A stretch of DNA of 64,000 nt from Mucidula mucida. Lineage: Eukaryota > Basidiomycota > Agaricomycetes > Agaricales > Physalacriaceae. Location of the stretch: positions 186,001 through 250,000 of the forward strand of contig JADNYV010000031.1 in the NCBI GenBank assembly GCA_015501055.1. Reading direction: 5' to 3'. The translations under genes were made by a program, and so were the position numbers. The notes below the pieces were generated by a model. It was not told the origin of the DNA and made no database searches. It worked only from the letters and a program-made list of their open reading frames with translations. Shown in pieces: positions 1 to 12,094 of the stretch (position 1 is its first letter; each line of letters opens with the position of its first letter).

Positions 1-128
1 TGGAGTCAAGGAAGGAACCGGCGTGATATAAGTCCAACTTTGAAATTGTGTTCGGAGTCATCGTAAGCTGCTCGATCATAAACAAATTGTGGTGCTTAAT
101 CATCTCTCGCAGTTACAGCTAACCAACT

Positions 129-3100
129 ATGCCTCGCACCCCCACAGTTTCTACTACCTCTATCCGCCGCACTTCCTGCCCATATCCAGGATGTTCGAAG
201 ACCTTCAAGCCGGGCAACACCAGCGGACTCACTCGCCACGTCAAAGCTATCCACCACAAGATTCAGCAGCCACCATCCAACCCGACACCAGCCTCACCCC
301 TCCTGCTTCCAATGATAGCAACGACCAGGAAATGCGCCACAATTTCACGCCGCCATCGCCGCAGGATGAAGGACCAGAGCGGCAGCCCACCCCGGAGCCT
401 GAGCTTCCTCAGCATCACAAGACCTTTCATCCTCATCTCACCGGTAAATACACTTGTCTATTCCTTCGATAAAATCAATCTCATCGACTTGAAGGGACAC
501 CATGTGATGAAAACGGGCACGATCTACCCAACGGCACTCCTCCTCCTCCACCGCCGCCCCCTATCAATGCGCAGATCCATGGGCGCCATTCGCAGATCAG
601 GTTGCCTTTTGCATGGCTAATCTATTATTCAAGCAGATGGAGGCATCGAAGGCGGATATTGACGAGATCATGGAGTGTTGGTCTCTGTCGTTGATGGGCA
701 CGGATAGGACTGGCCCGTTTTCCGACCACGATCACCTCTTCAACAGCATTGATGCCATCCCCTTTGGAAGTGCTCCGTGGAAGTGCTTCCAAACGGCTGA
801 TGATCCTACTCTTCCTCCCACTGCACCGTCGTGGATGAAGGAGCGCTACCAGATCTGGTACCGCGATCCCGACGTCGTTATCGCCAATATGCTATCCAAA
901 CCCGACTTTGCCGGGGAATTCGATACTCGCCCGTACGTTCATCTCGGCGCAGATGGAAAACGCCGCTGGAGCGAATTTATGTCTGGGAACTATTTGTGGA
1001 ATCATGCGGTGCGGTTATCTTTATGTCTAGCATGCTGCACGTTGCTGAACCATTATTACAGACAAAGATCTATCAGGATGATCCAACAACGAAGGGCGCC
1101 ATGTACGTTCCAATCATTGTTGGGAGCGATAAGACAACCATCTCTGTCATGACGGGCAACGTCAAATACCATCCTTTGTACGCGATGATTGGAAACATCC
1201 ACGGCGGCGCTCAACGTGCACATCGTAACGGTGTTATTCCGATTGGCTTCCTAGCAATACCTAAAGGTGTGTGCTACTAAGCTGCATATTCAAAAGGCCT
1301 TGTTCATTGACCTCTTTGCCAGCCGATCGACAATATGATGGCGATGTAGCCTATCGGAACTTCAAGCGACAGCTGTACCATGAATCGATTGCCTCAATTC
1401 TTCGTCCGTTGAAGCCAGCAATGGAGGTTTCCGTCGTTCGTTGATGCCCTGATGGCCACTTTCGTCGAGTCATATATGACTTGGCGGCCTACATTGCCGA
1501 TTATCCTGAGCAGGTTCTTTTGGCCGGCGTTGTTTCCGAATGGTGTCCAAAGTATGTATGTTCAACTGTGAGTATAGACTGTGTTGCTTACTACTTGATC
1601 TCTAGATGCACGGCACTTAGCTCGGATCTGGATGGCCTCAATGCACGCCCGCGATCCCAGGAGTATACCGAGAAGTTGAGCAACGAGTTTGGTGGTGAGG
1701 GCACTCGGTTATGGATAATTGGGGTATAGATGAATCTGTTGAGGTTCGTGCACTTCGCGTGGTGTTCGTTCTTATTCTAACACGCTTCGTAGCCCTTTAC
1801 GACTGAATTCCCCCAGCGGACATTCATGAGATGATGGCATCCGACCTCCTTCATCAACTTATCAAAGGAACGTTCAAGGATCACCTCGTTGATTGGGTGG
1901 GCGAGTATCTCGAGCTCACGGAAGGCAGTACACGCGCAAAAGAGATTATGGATGATATTGATTGTCGGTTAGTGTTCTTTCGTTTTGTGTAGATTGTGAG
2001 GCTGATCTAGTATTCAGGATTGCAGCATCTCCTCAGTTCCCGGGATTGCGCCGCTTTCCTCAAGGACAACGGTACAAGCAGTGGACCGGTGACGATTCCA
2101 AGGCGCTTATGAAGGTATGCTTCCATTTGTGATGATAATCTGATATCTAAACGTTGTGTAGTTTTTCTGCCAGCTATTGCGGAGTACGTTGAAGACGATG
2201 TGTCAAATGCATTGCCGCGGTTTATTGATTTCTGCTACCTGGCCCGTAAATCCGACATCACAGAGGATACCCTTGTCGACATGCAAGCTGCTCTTACACG
2301 CTTCACACCTACCGTCAGTCTTCATCCGTGCTGGTGTACGTGAAAACTTCAACCTTCCGCGCCAGCATGCTATGAAGCATTACTTCGACAACATCGTTGC
2401 TTTCGGTCCCCCAAACAGTCTTTGTTCATCAATTACAGAGTCTCGCCACATCATTGCCTTGAAGAAACCTTGGCGGCGGTCTAATCGCTACAACGTGTTA
2501 AGCCAGATGCTTCTCATCAATCAGCCGTCTGGACAAGCTCCACACTCTCTACGCCGATCTCGTATTCCGGAATCTGCTCCCTCCTTCACATGCACCGCGT
2601 CCAGAGCCTTTTGATGGCGGCGATGAAGATGAAGGCCCGTTGATGACAATCGGGTGCTTGCTGAAGTCGTGCATGCTGTAACGCGAGGTCAGCTTTGTGA
2701 ATCTTTTAATTCTTCATGAACACTCATTTGTTTCATAGAGCCGCTTGCCATGTATTCACGCGATCTGTATGAACTGGCCGTTGATGTTGATCAGCCTACT
2801 CTCCCAGAGCTCACGCGTCGATTCCTCTATGAGCAGCTCCACGCTGGCGATGTCATTCCTGACAACATTGACGACTGTCCACATATCGACTCCAATGTCT
2901 ACGTTCATCATTCTGCTATTGCCTACTTCTATGCCCCGAGTGACATATCAGGGATACGCGGTATGAAACGCGAACGCATTCGATCTACGCCCTCGTGGTA
3001 CAGATATCCTCGCCGTGATTGTGCGCTTGTGGTTGAAGATGCGGACAAACCGGGCTTCCACGGCATGAGTGTTGTTCGCATCCTCTTGTTCTTTTCCTTC

Positions 3101-3517
3101 ACGCAGAGTGGGGTAGAGTACCCGTGTGCGCTCGTTCACTGGTTCAATCGATATGGTGCCCGACCAGACCCCAAGACGGGTATGTGGATGGTGAAGCCGG
3201 ACAACCGTGGTCGTGATAGCAGAGAGCCATATCTCAGTGTTGTTCATCTTGATTCTCTTTTTCGTGGCGTACAGCTTCTTCCTGTATTCGGACCTGATCC
3301 GCTTCCAAAGGACTTTCACTACTCAGATACTTTAGATGCTTTCGATGCGTTCTATGTAAATAAGTATGTAGATTACCATGCATACGAGATGATATTTAAG
3401 AACTTGACATGCTTGAAGTTTGACCAAGGGAAGACAGTCGGTGAGTTGCGTGGCAGGTTGCGACTCGGAGATGCATCACCATTTGCGAAGGATTCCAAAA
3501 ACATTGCATTGGCATAA
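129..3517 (+). pseudogene. Plavaka-type DNA transposon transposase, broken
   Basis: The reading starts at 129 with a C2H2-like zinc finger (CPYPGCSKTF followed by HVKAIHH) and continues in pieces. About 830-1010 encodes a WMKERYQIWYRDP-like stretch and KRRWSEFMSGNY; 1110-1265 encodes SDKTTISVMTGN and AMIGNIHGGAQRAHR; 1470-1560 encodes ADYPEQVLLAGVVSEWCPK; 2330-2510 encodes NSLCSSITESRHI; 2750-3400 encodes RILLFFSF, PCALVHWFNRYG and TGMWMVKP. This order and wording is what I know of Plavaka (CACTA-related) transposases of basidiomycetes. The frame is interrupted by real-looking introns, but also by an in-frame TGA at 1442-1444 and by frame changes near 2310 and 2525 that no intron explains. 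I read it as an inactive copy. I could not find its terminal inverted repeats; the left end may lie outside the window. Confidence 0.8.
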
Positions 3518-4108
3518 GACGGAGTTGAACCACGGCTGTACAAAGTCAGCCGTAAGTCACACTAGAAGGTGTAATGCACCGTAACCTCTGAACCAGCATA
3601 ATACGGCGTAAGTCGACCATATTTGCTGTTTGAGATTACACCTCATTATGCAATTACACTGATTACACTACTTTACGAGCCTTCGAACTTGCTGATGCCC
3701 TAGATTTATGATATGTCGGAAAGCAGAACGAGGCAAGTCAATTCATAGTACATACTTTGCTGGTACTGTCAACGGTCAGAGCGACGCTTGATAGTTTCAT
3801 TCAAGCTCAAGTGAGCTTGAACTAATCAAATGTTGGAAACATGCATCGTAAGTTGTTTCTGTTCGTCAAGCTTCGTAGTCTTAACATTATATAGGACACG
3901 CATTAGTCTCAACATCAATGTAGGGCACGCAGCTTCAGCTTGAAGTTGACATGGCAGCGCGAAGGAGCTCACCTGACCTCCGAGTTTGTGCCCTTAGGCT
4001 CTATCCGCGCATTTGTTTCGCCGATTTCGCCGACGAAAGTAGGTTGCAATTCTCAGGCTCTCCGCTATAAATTCAACAAGGAGCGCTGGCCTCTGCACAT
4101 TATACCTC
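3518..4108. other. Intergenic, no gene seen; one short palindrome
   Basis: No coding signal was recognised between the transposase relic and the SGNH hydrolase relic. The stretch is AT-rich and holds a perfect palindrome at 3800-3821. Confidence 0.5.
3800..3821. repeat. Perfect 10-bp-arm palindrome
   Basis: TTCAAGCTCA and its reverse complement TGAGCTTGAA are separated by only AG. The flanking bases (TTGATAGTT on the left, ACTAATCAA on the right) extend the symmetry imperfectly. It could be a binding site or a remnant of a small transposon end; nothing further can be said. Confidence 0.6.
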
Positions 4109-4864
4109 ATGATGAAGTCCTTTCATCTCATTCTCGCGCTGTTTACCAGCGTTCACCTGGGCCAGTCCCTTGTCATCAACCCTCCAATTGCGAGGCAGAC
4201 TGGCAGAAATTTGACAATTCTGCCCCTAGGCGGTGCGTGCTCGTTTGCTCCTTGAACTAGTTCTCATTCCTCCTAGATTCGATTACCTTCGGCATCGGAA
4301 GTTCTGACGGTAACAGCTACCGTAACGTTCTCCATGTCTCCTCGACAGCCAATCCAACACAGTCGACATGATTGGCTCTATCAAGGCCGGAACCATGGCG
4401 GATAACGACAACGAAGGTCACAGCGGCTTCACCATTTCCCAAATTCCACCGACACGGGTACGATATCGTCGCTAGCGCAGCGCCCCAATGTCGTCTTGCT
4501 CCACATGGCACCAAACGACATGAACCTGAATTCTGACACGGCGAATGCGCCTACGAGGCTCGGGAGCCTCATCGATCAGATATTTACCGCAACTCCGGAT
4601 GCTGTGCTCGTTGTGGCGCAGATTGTGCTTTCGACGCTGGATACGACTCAGTCGCGCATCACTACATATAATGCAGCTGTTCCGGGTGTCGTGGAGACGC
4701 GGGCGGAATGCGGGGAAGAAGGTATTAACGGTTGACATGGGCAGCCTCCTAACAAGCTCGGACATGTCGGATTTTTTGCATCCAATGACCAGGGATATAC
4801 GAAGATGGCGAACGCATGGTCGACCGCGTTGCAAAGTGCCGATGATCAAGGGTTTTTTGACTGA
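4109..4864 (+). pseudogene. Secreted SGNH/GDSL hydrolase, frame-broken
   Basis: The start at 4109 (MM, then KSFHLILALFTSVHLGQS) gives a signal peptide. A short intron (about 4232-4276) restores LGDSITFGIGSSDGNSYR, the block I motif carrying the nucleophilic Ser. Next come GTMADNDNEGHSGFTI (block II Gly region), a block III-like APNDMNLNSD carrying the Asn, and near 4765-4790 the C-terminal D..LHP block with the catalytic Asp and His. This block order fits fungal SGNH esterases related to CE3 acetyl-xylan esterases. The parts lie in different frames: shifts are needed near 4336, 4448, 4710 and 4780, and I see no introns there. It is either a decayed gene or a stretch with base-call indels. A secreted role on plant cell-wall acetyl esters is inference from family. 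Confidence 0.7.
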
Positions 4865-5078
4865 TCGCAAGGATGGTCTCGTTTCTGGTGTTTGAAGACT
4901 TACGATTCTATTAAGTTTTCTCAACAGATCCGCCTGTCATACCGGAGTATACACGGCCTACAAACAAGGTAAGTCTCCCTTCCTTACGTCTGTTTCACGA
5001 TTAAAGAGGTCGCGATTATCTAGAGAAACCGTAATGTTCATAGTTACCCCTTCGGCTCTCACAAACTGTCTGCATCAA

Positions 5079-7455
5079 TCAATTGGAAGTTACGTACCCT
5101 GTTTTCGCATTCATCATGCAGTACATATGAGAGCCTACTCGGACATGTACGTCCGAGATGGTGTTGCTACATTCCTTGTTCTCGTCATTCAACGACTCTT
5201 TTCCACTGTCTTCGAGCGTCGATACGGGACCTTTGAACCAATGCCTTCCCCCATATCTTGGGAAGTAGAAGTACATCGTTGCCAGGACGAGGACACCGCC
5301 TTTGATGATCAGTTCATTCATTCATGGAAGAGTACTGCAGGACCTCACCTTGAACTACAACTGTATAGTTCATGTTTCCAACAGTCGGAGCTGAAGTCAA
5401 CGGAAACATGAAAACGATCGTCGTGAAGAACATCCACACGACAGCCACCGCAGCAACTGGGAGACTCTTCACAGACGATAATGTCAGTCAATCTCGAGCC
5501 TAACACAATAAGCCTCATACTAACAAAGATGCCCAAGCTAAACGGGCCTGGCTTTATCTCCCTTTCCCGCTTGACCACGAACCTCGCCGTTATTGGAATC
5601 ATGTAGGACACATACTGACTTGTAACCACGAGCGAAAATACTGCCCCGATGGCGGATGGGCCAGCGAAGGCTATTGCGCCTAGTAAGAGAACAAGGGCAC
5701 CGCATGTCCAGACTGCATGTGTGGGCGTGCCAGTGCGGGGATCGACGAAGTAGATCCACCGGGAGAAGGGGAGGCCTCCGTCTCTGGAGAACGCAAAGAT
5801 CTGGTCGACAAGTTCATTGACTGCGAATCGGAGAAGAAGTAATAGTGCTCACCTGTCGAGAACAAGGCGTCATCTTCAAATCAAAAGAGTTGAATAATCC
5901 GTCAATTGACTGAAAGAAGACCAGGAAGCGCGTACTGAATTGGCACAAACCATAAACCTGTTCATGAGGTAAACATCAGCTAGGGATCAGGACACGGCGG
6001 TCATCACGTACTGTATGACGATAACGAAAGACCAAATTGCCAGAGTTCCGTTTTTTCCGAGCGAATGGAACAAGATCTGTCGGCAGTGTCAACCTTACCA
6101 TCAACTTCTGCGTGTTCAGCCTACAGTAGCCATCGGCTGTCCGATGGATTATTCAGTATCGCAGCGTAGTCCGTGCCCATGCAGAAAGCCATAACTACAT
6201 TCAACGCTGCAGCCCGGTCAGCCTCTATATCGGACCCAAAAAAAATTTAAACTCACCCCAGCCACATACGAGGGCAGACAGAGTCATCGACATGATCGTT
6301 ACAGGCACAGCGATGCTCGCATTTGTAGCTTCTTCGCTCATATGCACGGGTGCGTCGAAGCATCCTAAACTCCATAGAGGAGCTAGAAAGCTCAAAATGA
6401 AGGCGAAACCGTCTGGCCATCCGGATACTGTAGAAACTACTATCAGTTATCTTGTCTGGGAACGGGACTAGCCTATCACAAACAGTTCGTGAAGTCGCCT
6501 AGTGCGAACTTTGCGGTGTTCATAGAGGCTTCGGAGTCGATGCCGGGAAGACTATCATGAGGGCAACAAAGACTCTGCACATGTATGAAAGGGGCAGAAG
6601 GATGTGGAACATGAAACTGACCCACAGTACATTCATGGCGATGAAAGATGTTGGAGACGAGCAATTATCTTCGGGTCGACAGAGTTGACGATTGAATTAA
6701 AGACCACCAAGGCACAGAATACTCCGCTGCACAAATGATTCCGAAGGTAAGGTGATACGGACAAATTGAGAAGCTTTACGCGTACTATGTCTGTCCAACA
6801 GTCGGCGCAAAAGTCGAGTCGGAGCCGATGCTCACAGCCGCCATGATCTGCACGGCGCATCCCCAGTTCACGCTAGCTATGCTTGCGACGTTGCTAATAG
6901 TATTTGAATCTGCCCATGCGTTTGCATCAGTAGTAATTCGAGGAAACGACTAAAAGCGAGACGCACAACCAACCGTCCAGCAAAGAAAACAACGCCAATT
7001 CTCCGATGACAACGCGAAAGTCCAATAGTACAAACCACCGACGTCGGAGCAAGGGATGCAAGTTCCGACAGCGCAAGACCAATAAAGGTGAGGAACACAG
7101 AACACAGTGCCCACTGATGCTCGTGTCAGGATATCTCCACGCTGTCTATCAATAGATGCTTACACCCCAGACCATCGCAGAAGTACCTCCGTTGGGGATT
7201 GAATACACCAGCACCGTTCTATTCAAGAATTGGTACGGTTGGATAGACACGTTGATACGCGCGGGACCTACGACATAGTTGAAACAACGCCTATCATGCC
7301 GAACCCGAGCCCAAACATCTGTAGAAGGGAAAATTGCCGCTTAAGTTCTGCCAGTAGTCAGTTAGTATTGAGGGAGAAGTCCGAGAGGTGAGTTCAAAAC
7401 CTTGCTTGTATCCAAGGCTCGCCAGTAGACCTTCGTCATTTGGCATTCCAGACAT
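5079..7455 (-). CDS. APC-family amino acid / GABA permease (UGA4-like), multi-exon
   Basis: The start ATG is at 7455-7453: MSGMPNDEGLLASLGYKQ, then an intron, then ELKRQFSLLQMFGLGFGMIG. Further exons give NGGTSAMVWG, LTFIGLALSELASLAPTSGG (the conserved TSGG motif), YYWTFALSSENWRCF, a central SGWPDGFAFILSFLAPLW stretch near 6400, and VHMSEEATNASIAVP near 6310. The C-terminal exons are near 5570 (SYMIPITARFVVKRE), 5420 (ending GNMNYTVVVQG) and 5300-5079 (VLVLATMYFYFPRYGGRHWF, then a hydrophilic tail). Motif order and length match eukaryotic APC transporters for amino acids, GABA or choline. The substrate cannot be told from sequence. Introns of about 50 bases interrupt it many times, and I saw no stop that an intron does not remove. 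It should sit in the plasma or vacuolar membrane. Confidence 0.82.
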
Positions 7456-8524
7456 CTTGAGATGGGCGAGAGCAAGTTGGGAACATCGCGAGAGCCGGAA
7501 GACAAGCCTTATCTCTATCCTGTGCCGAAACGAGCGTGGGCTTCAAAGTCAGAAAGGATCAAAAGAAGCACCTCAATGGAGTCTTGAGTACTCCGGAGGG
7601 GTGGAAATATGCATGAAGGTGATGGCTAGTGATGTAAAGTAAGTCATGTCGAATGGCTTGACGTTACCTGTCGAGAAAACATAAAGCCCGCAGAATATCA
7701 GGATATGCGCATTCAACGGAACAAACGGATGATGATTATGATGTGGTACGCATTTCGCCAATAAATTGTCCTCGCGAGGGACGGAAATCTCAGAACCAGA
7801 TGACCCCAAAATAACGCTCACACTAAAACATGGCTGATGTTAGCGCGCGAATTTATTTACGGAACGTAAACAGACCTCAGAACACCAGCAGACATTTCCT
7901 CGTACCCAGTTTGCGAGCCCAATAGACCGTTACAGAACGCGCTTCCGCAAAAGGAGTAACGGGTTTGAGAGCATCTTCGCAGGACGTGCAAAGAGTGTTA
8001 GATGAGATAGAGAACAGTTGAGAACTCCTTCCAACCCATTTCCTGCCGACCGAGAAATGGAGGTGTGCGTCGCACTAGACAGTTGAACAAAGAGTCATGA
8101 TGGTCTAAAGGAAAACAGCAGGGTCAGTGAATGCGACGCTATTTCGGTCCGATCATCCGAACTTTCCGTGTCTCCTCCCCCGAACGTCTGAAATAAATAG
8201 CATTGATCCAGAATTCGCGCCCTAGTTATCGAGTCGCTTTAGGACGTGTCTCCCCAAACCCAGTCAACAAACTTCGAATCTTCTCTCTCTCTGATCTAAA
8301 TATCATCTCTGACCATGTTCTGTTCTTATCCAGGTGATTGAGTATAAGTCAAGCCTCCTTCAGAAACATCGTGTACTTGGGACGCACTCATGCCGCCCTA
8401 TCTTATGTAGTTACTATCTTCGAAATCAATTGGAACGTCCATATCCGCAAGACGTGCTCGAAACAAATCATCAATCAGTCCACAAGCAATCAACCTAGCA
8501 TTCCTATTACAAATAAGTGCACGC
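7456..8524. other. Intergenic/upstream region of the minus permease
   Basis: No protein was recognised. It should contain the promoter of the permease starting at 7455 and the 3' flank of the acetyltransferase relic ending at 8525. Short open frames here lack family motifs. Confidence 0.5.
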
Positions 8525-9869
8525 TCAAATGAGTTTGGATAGCTCGGTAACTCGATTTGCAATGTCATCAAACAGGACACCGTCTATTGCGCTCACGCCG
8601 CTGGTCAAACACACGGTAAGTCCGCCGTTCAACAGTCCAACAACATTCAGCTTCATCGCGGCCCCCACATAGGCGTCGCTTTGGCCGAACCACATGTTAT
8701 TCACCCTCCAGGCACTTGTAGTGTCTCCTCCATCAAATACGCCAAGGTTCGAGACAGCAAACGTATATGGTCTCTTCTGACCGAAATGTCCCCTGAAGTA
8801 GCTCCCATAATTCCCGAATAGATACTTGATTAACCCGATGTACCGGCTTTACTAGACGTCTTTGTCGCTGAAGGTCTAGTGCCGCCTCCTTCCCAAAAGA
8901 ACGTACTGCCAATGTGCGGGTAACTAGTATATAATGAAGCTTCGGAGGAGAACGCTTCTGGCGGCGTGCCAGACAGACCACGCAAGGAGATGGGGACAAC
9001 GCCGCTGAGCGTGTGATATGTTGTCTCGCCAATCGCTTCGGAAATGGCGGCGACAGCAACGACGTACAGCGCCGACGTGACTGTAGCGTTATTCGACCGA
9101 CATGCGGAATGGAAGCGAGCGAGCTCTGTGGCTGAGAACTGGAGAATCTTCGAGTTGACAGCGGGGGTAGGGGATCTGCCGATGGGAGCTCCTGTCCACG
9201 CAGACCCGGTTGGAGTCCATGAGGTCGGTATGAACAGGTTGAGGATTACTTCAAGAACTTTGGCGAGTGGTGGGGAGACGTCAACGAGAGATTAGATCGA
9301 GGGCGTAAGCTCTGAATTAGGAATGGCCACCACGCTCTCCGGCGCGCCAGAATCGGCCGAAGCCGATTGAAGGGCGCGTAGAAGAGTTGTGTGGAACGCT
9401 AACCCGCTCAGTCCATCTCCGATGCCGTGATGGAAACTGAACAGTACATTGTTCGCGTCTAAGACAAGGACGCGCCAGAGGGGACCTTTTGCTCCCGTGT
9501 CAAATTCCGTACTAAGCTCTGCCTGCATGATGTGTTCGAGGTCTCCACCAAAACTAAATCGGACGTGCTTGTCTAAATCGACGTTGTCCAACTTGACGAA
9601 CGAGCAATCGTTCACAGACTGAGGCTTGAATACGACGCGAACCCCCAGGGCGGCATGGGTTTGGATGACTTGGCACAGAGCAGGATACAGGATGTCCCTC
9701 GTTAGGACTACATCCTGATTCGAATTTCGATACTCTGCAGCGCAGACGATGCACGAGTCCATGTGTGAGGCGGCTTTCGCGAAGAAAAATTGTTCCAAAC
9801 GTCCTATTAGCATGTGTTGAGAACCATGCCCGCAGATGCATATCGAGCCTTACCTGGTTTAGTACGCAT
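8525..9869 (-). pseudogene. Alcohol O-acetyltransferase (AATase, ATF1-like), broken
   Basis: Exon 1 starts at 9869 (MRTKP). A 51-base intron then joins GRLEQFFFAKAASHMDSC. The acyltransferase active-site motif HxxxD is present as FSFHHGIGDGLSG near 9440. Downstream come ILQFSATELARFHSACRSNN, VVPISLRG, and a C-terminal IKYLFGNYGSYFRGHFG and YTFAVSNLGVFDGGD ending at 8525. This matches the fungal AATase family, which makes acetate or related esters from alcohols and acyl-CoA. Two breaks stand out: an in-frame TAA just after NSELTPSI (about 9292-9294) with no usable intron around it, and a one-base shift near 8860. I call it a pseudogene, but base-call errors could give the same picture. Confidence 0.72.
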
Positions 9870-10532
9870 AGTGACCTATGAACAGACGTACGCCTCGAGT
9901 TTTATACATTCTGTTACGACACCTGGGGTGAAAAGGTACTTAGTCCCCATCATGTCACTGCAAGCGCCGTGGCGCGTACGGCGCGTATCACGCTACTGCG
10001 ACCACGTACAACTGCGCGTTGTAATGCAGGGGCATCACCCTTTTTCCGGTCACAGCTCGTCATTGAATTCAAGCGGAGGAAACACTGCGGTTGTCCAAAT
10101 GATTGTCCATAGGAGGAACTAAAGCCATGTTACTAACGCCACAATGCATCTCTCCAAAATAAGTCACCTCGGGTCACCTAGTTCTTTCGACTTGTCGTCG
10201 CCACATCTTAGCGTGCCGGCGCACTGTCCTGAATACCCCTCGAAAGAAGCATAGATACTACGAGGTGCGAATCGTGAGTGTAAATGTTACAATGTTAGAC
10301 TGTAGTAGGCACTAACACAGGTCATGAGGTGCGGTGGTGAGAATCAGCCGTTGTGAATGCATCAAGCCGTTCCTAGCACTTCATCCTCATAGCGTGAGGT
10401 AATTGGTCAGTGCAACCGTAGCACCTGGGCACACGAGCTGTTGGAGCTGAAAAGATGTGACGGGTCTTCAACAGTGGGGGTATACAATGAAAAGAATATA
10501 CAGCGAATTGGGAGTGCTACATGGCATGGCTT
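9870..10532. other. Intergenic, nothing recognised
   Basis: No gene was supported between the acetyltransferase relic and the end of the PacC-like gene. It likely holds the promoter of the former and the terminator of the latter. Confidence 0.5.
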
Positions 10533-12094
10533 TCACATGAACTTGCGACAGCTTGGCTTCGAAGTTGTTCTCCCGTGCCGTCGCTTGAACTCGTTGCTCA
10601 AAAGTGTCAATATGACACCGATAATCCTTGCGTGAGATCGCCGTCTCTCTTCATTTCTGATACGAGACGTAACCTCGTGAATCCCAGGGAGTTTCTTCAT
10701 GTTCTCGCCGGACGAATTGCCGGTCAATGGAGGTAGTTTATACTGGGCGTCACCGTCCTTGTGTAAAGAGGAGAGGCTTGACGATGTTAGGGTAGGTGGA
10801 GAATGGCTTTTGAGCGAGGGTTCGTATGAAGATTGATGTAGACATTCGTGCATGTTGACGCCCGATACTCTAGGGGAAATGTCAGACTTGAGATGAGGAC
10901 GCGTCAAGATAAGCGCCTTGCCTCGTTACAGATTTAGAAGGCAAGCAAAGGGATGTAGCAGACGTACTAGCGGTACCGCCGAAGTCGAACTTGCAGCATG
11001 GGTCCAAGTCATGAGGGAGTTCAGACGTGGGAGAACCAGATTCCTTAATCTCGATATCCTTACCGAGCTCTACGAGAAACTCGGTCAAGCTTGAGATGTC
11101 CTCCATGGTCTCTATGTGCGGCGCAAACAGTAGAGAATTAAAGCTGACGCTGCCGGAATTCTTCTGATGGAGATAGACGAGACTATCAAGGCGCTTGGCC
11201 ATCCGGCAATCGTAGAAGGGGTTGAGTTGATGCTTTTTGATGTCTATCAAGAAGTCCAGAACGTTATGATCTTTGTGGGATGGCGAGGGTGAAGTAGGAC
11301 GCGGGACATCGTGGGTGGTTGCGACGACCTGCCCTGGAAGAAGCGTCTCTTCCCTCGGTGCCGAGCCTAGGAAGGGGTCGAATGTGATGTGATGAAGAAC
11401 AACCGGAGGCATAGGCAGCGACGGATGGGAATGACAGGCTTAATATGGATAACAATGTTATTTCGAGATTGCGCAAGTATGCATCAACTTACCAACGGAA
11501 GATGACGACAACGCACGCGAAGGCAGCAGGGAATAGTGGCTTCCGACGCGCCCCCGTATTCATCTCCGTTCCAAACCCGACGGATATAGGCGAAGTCGGT
11601 GAGCCTAGGAGCTTTAGAGCGTGTATGATGAACACGGTGTTCTTCGGTGTGGATCTTTTCGTGTTTCCTTGAGTCCTGGATGCGCTTGAAAGACTTCCGG
11701 CATGTCTAGGAAAATATGTTAAGTCGAAGAGTTGTGGGCGGTATGCTGGTACTGACTGGACAGCAGTATGGTTTCTGCTCGGTATGGACTGTGTTTTGAG
11801 GAATAGGAGATTGTAACAGTCCATAACAGTCATACACGTACCCCGCAGATGGCTGGTGATATGATCTCGCTTAGTGTACGACGAACTGCAGTCCTTCCAC
11901 TTGCAGGCGAGACAGAGGTTACTCGTAATCTTCCGACCTACGTGGTCTTCGCAAAGATGGTCGTAAAGCTGCTCCGCGTTGGGGAACAACAGCCTACAGT
12001 CTGACCAGCGACAGAGGTTGGCGTGGTTGCCTAGCATAGGAAAGACACTGCAATGGGAGCTTGGAGGAAAGGTCCACAGAAGGACGCGAAGCAT
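10533..12094 (-). CDS. PacC/Rim101-like C2H2 zinc-finger transcription factor
   Basis: Spliced by hand, all three PacC zinc fingers appear. Finger 1 is [20 protein letters not shown] plus CEDHVG. Finger 2 is [20 protein letters not shown] followed by TSHLR and, across an intron, VH. Finger 3 lies across a second intron and reads [20 protein letters not shown] then IH. CRKSFKR and [10 protein letters not shown] are hallmarks of this family, which controls the ambient-pH response. A later exon has [20 protein letters not shown], resembling the conserved C-terminal PacC segment of basidiomycetes. A 45-base intron near 10935 leads to the last exon ending at 10533. The model is about 430 residues, shorter than classical PacC, so it may be a paralogue. 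The start could instead be the second Met at 12037. The join between the third-finger exon and the next near 11440 is not settled: the frames do not meet at the obvious splice pair. DNA binding in the nucleus is inferred from family. Confidence 0.82.

Noticed and set aside
7573..7821. 82-codon minus-strand frame upstream of the permease as an extra N-terminal exon
   Set aside because: The permease already has a typical N-terminus (LASLGYKQ..ELKRQFSLLQ) starting at 7455; this frame has no family similarity.
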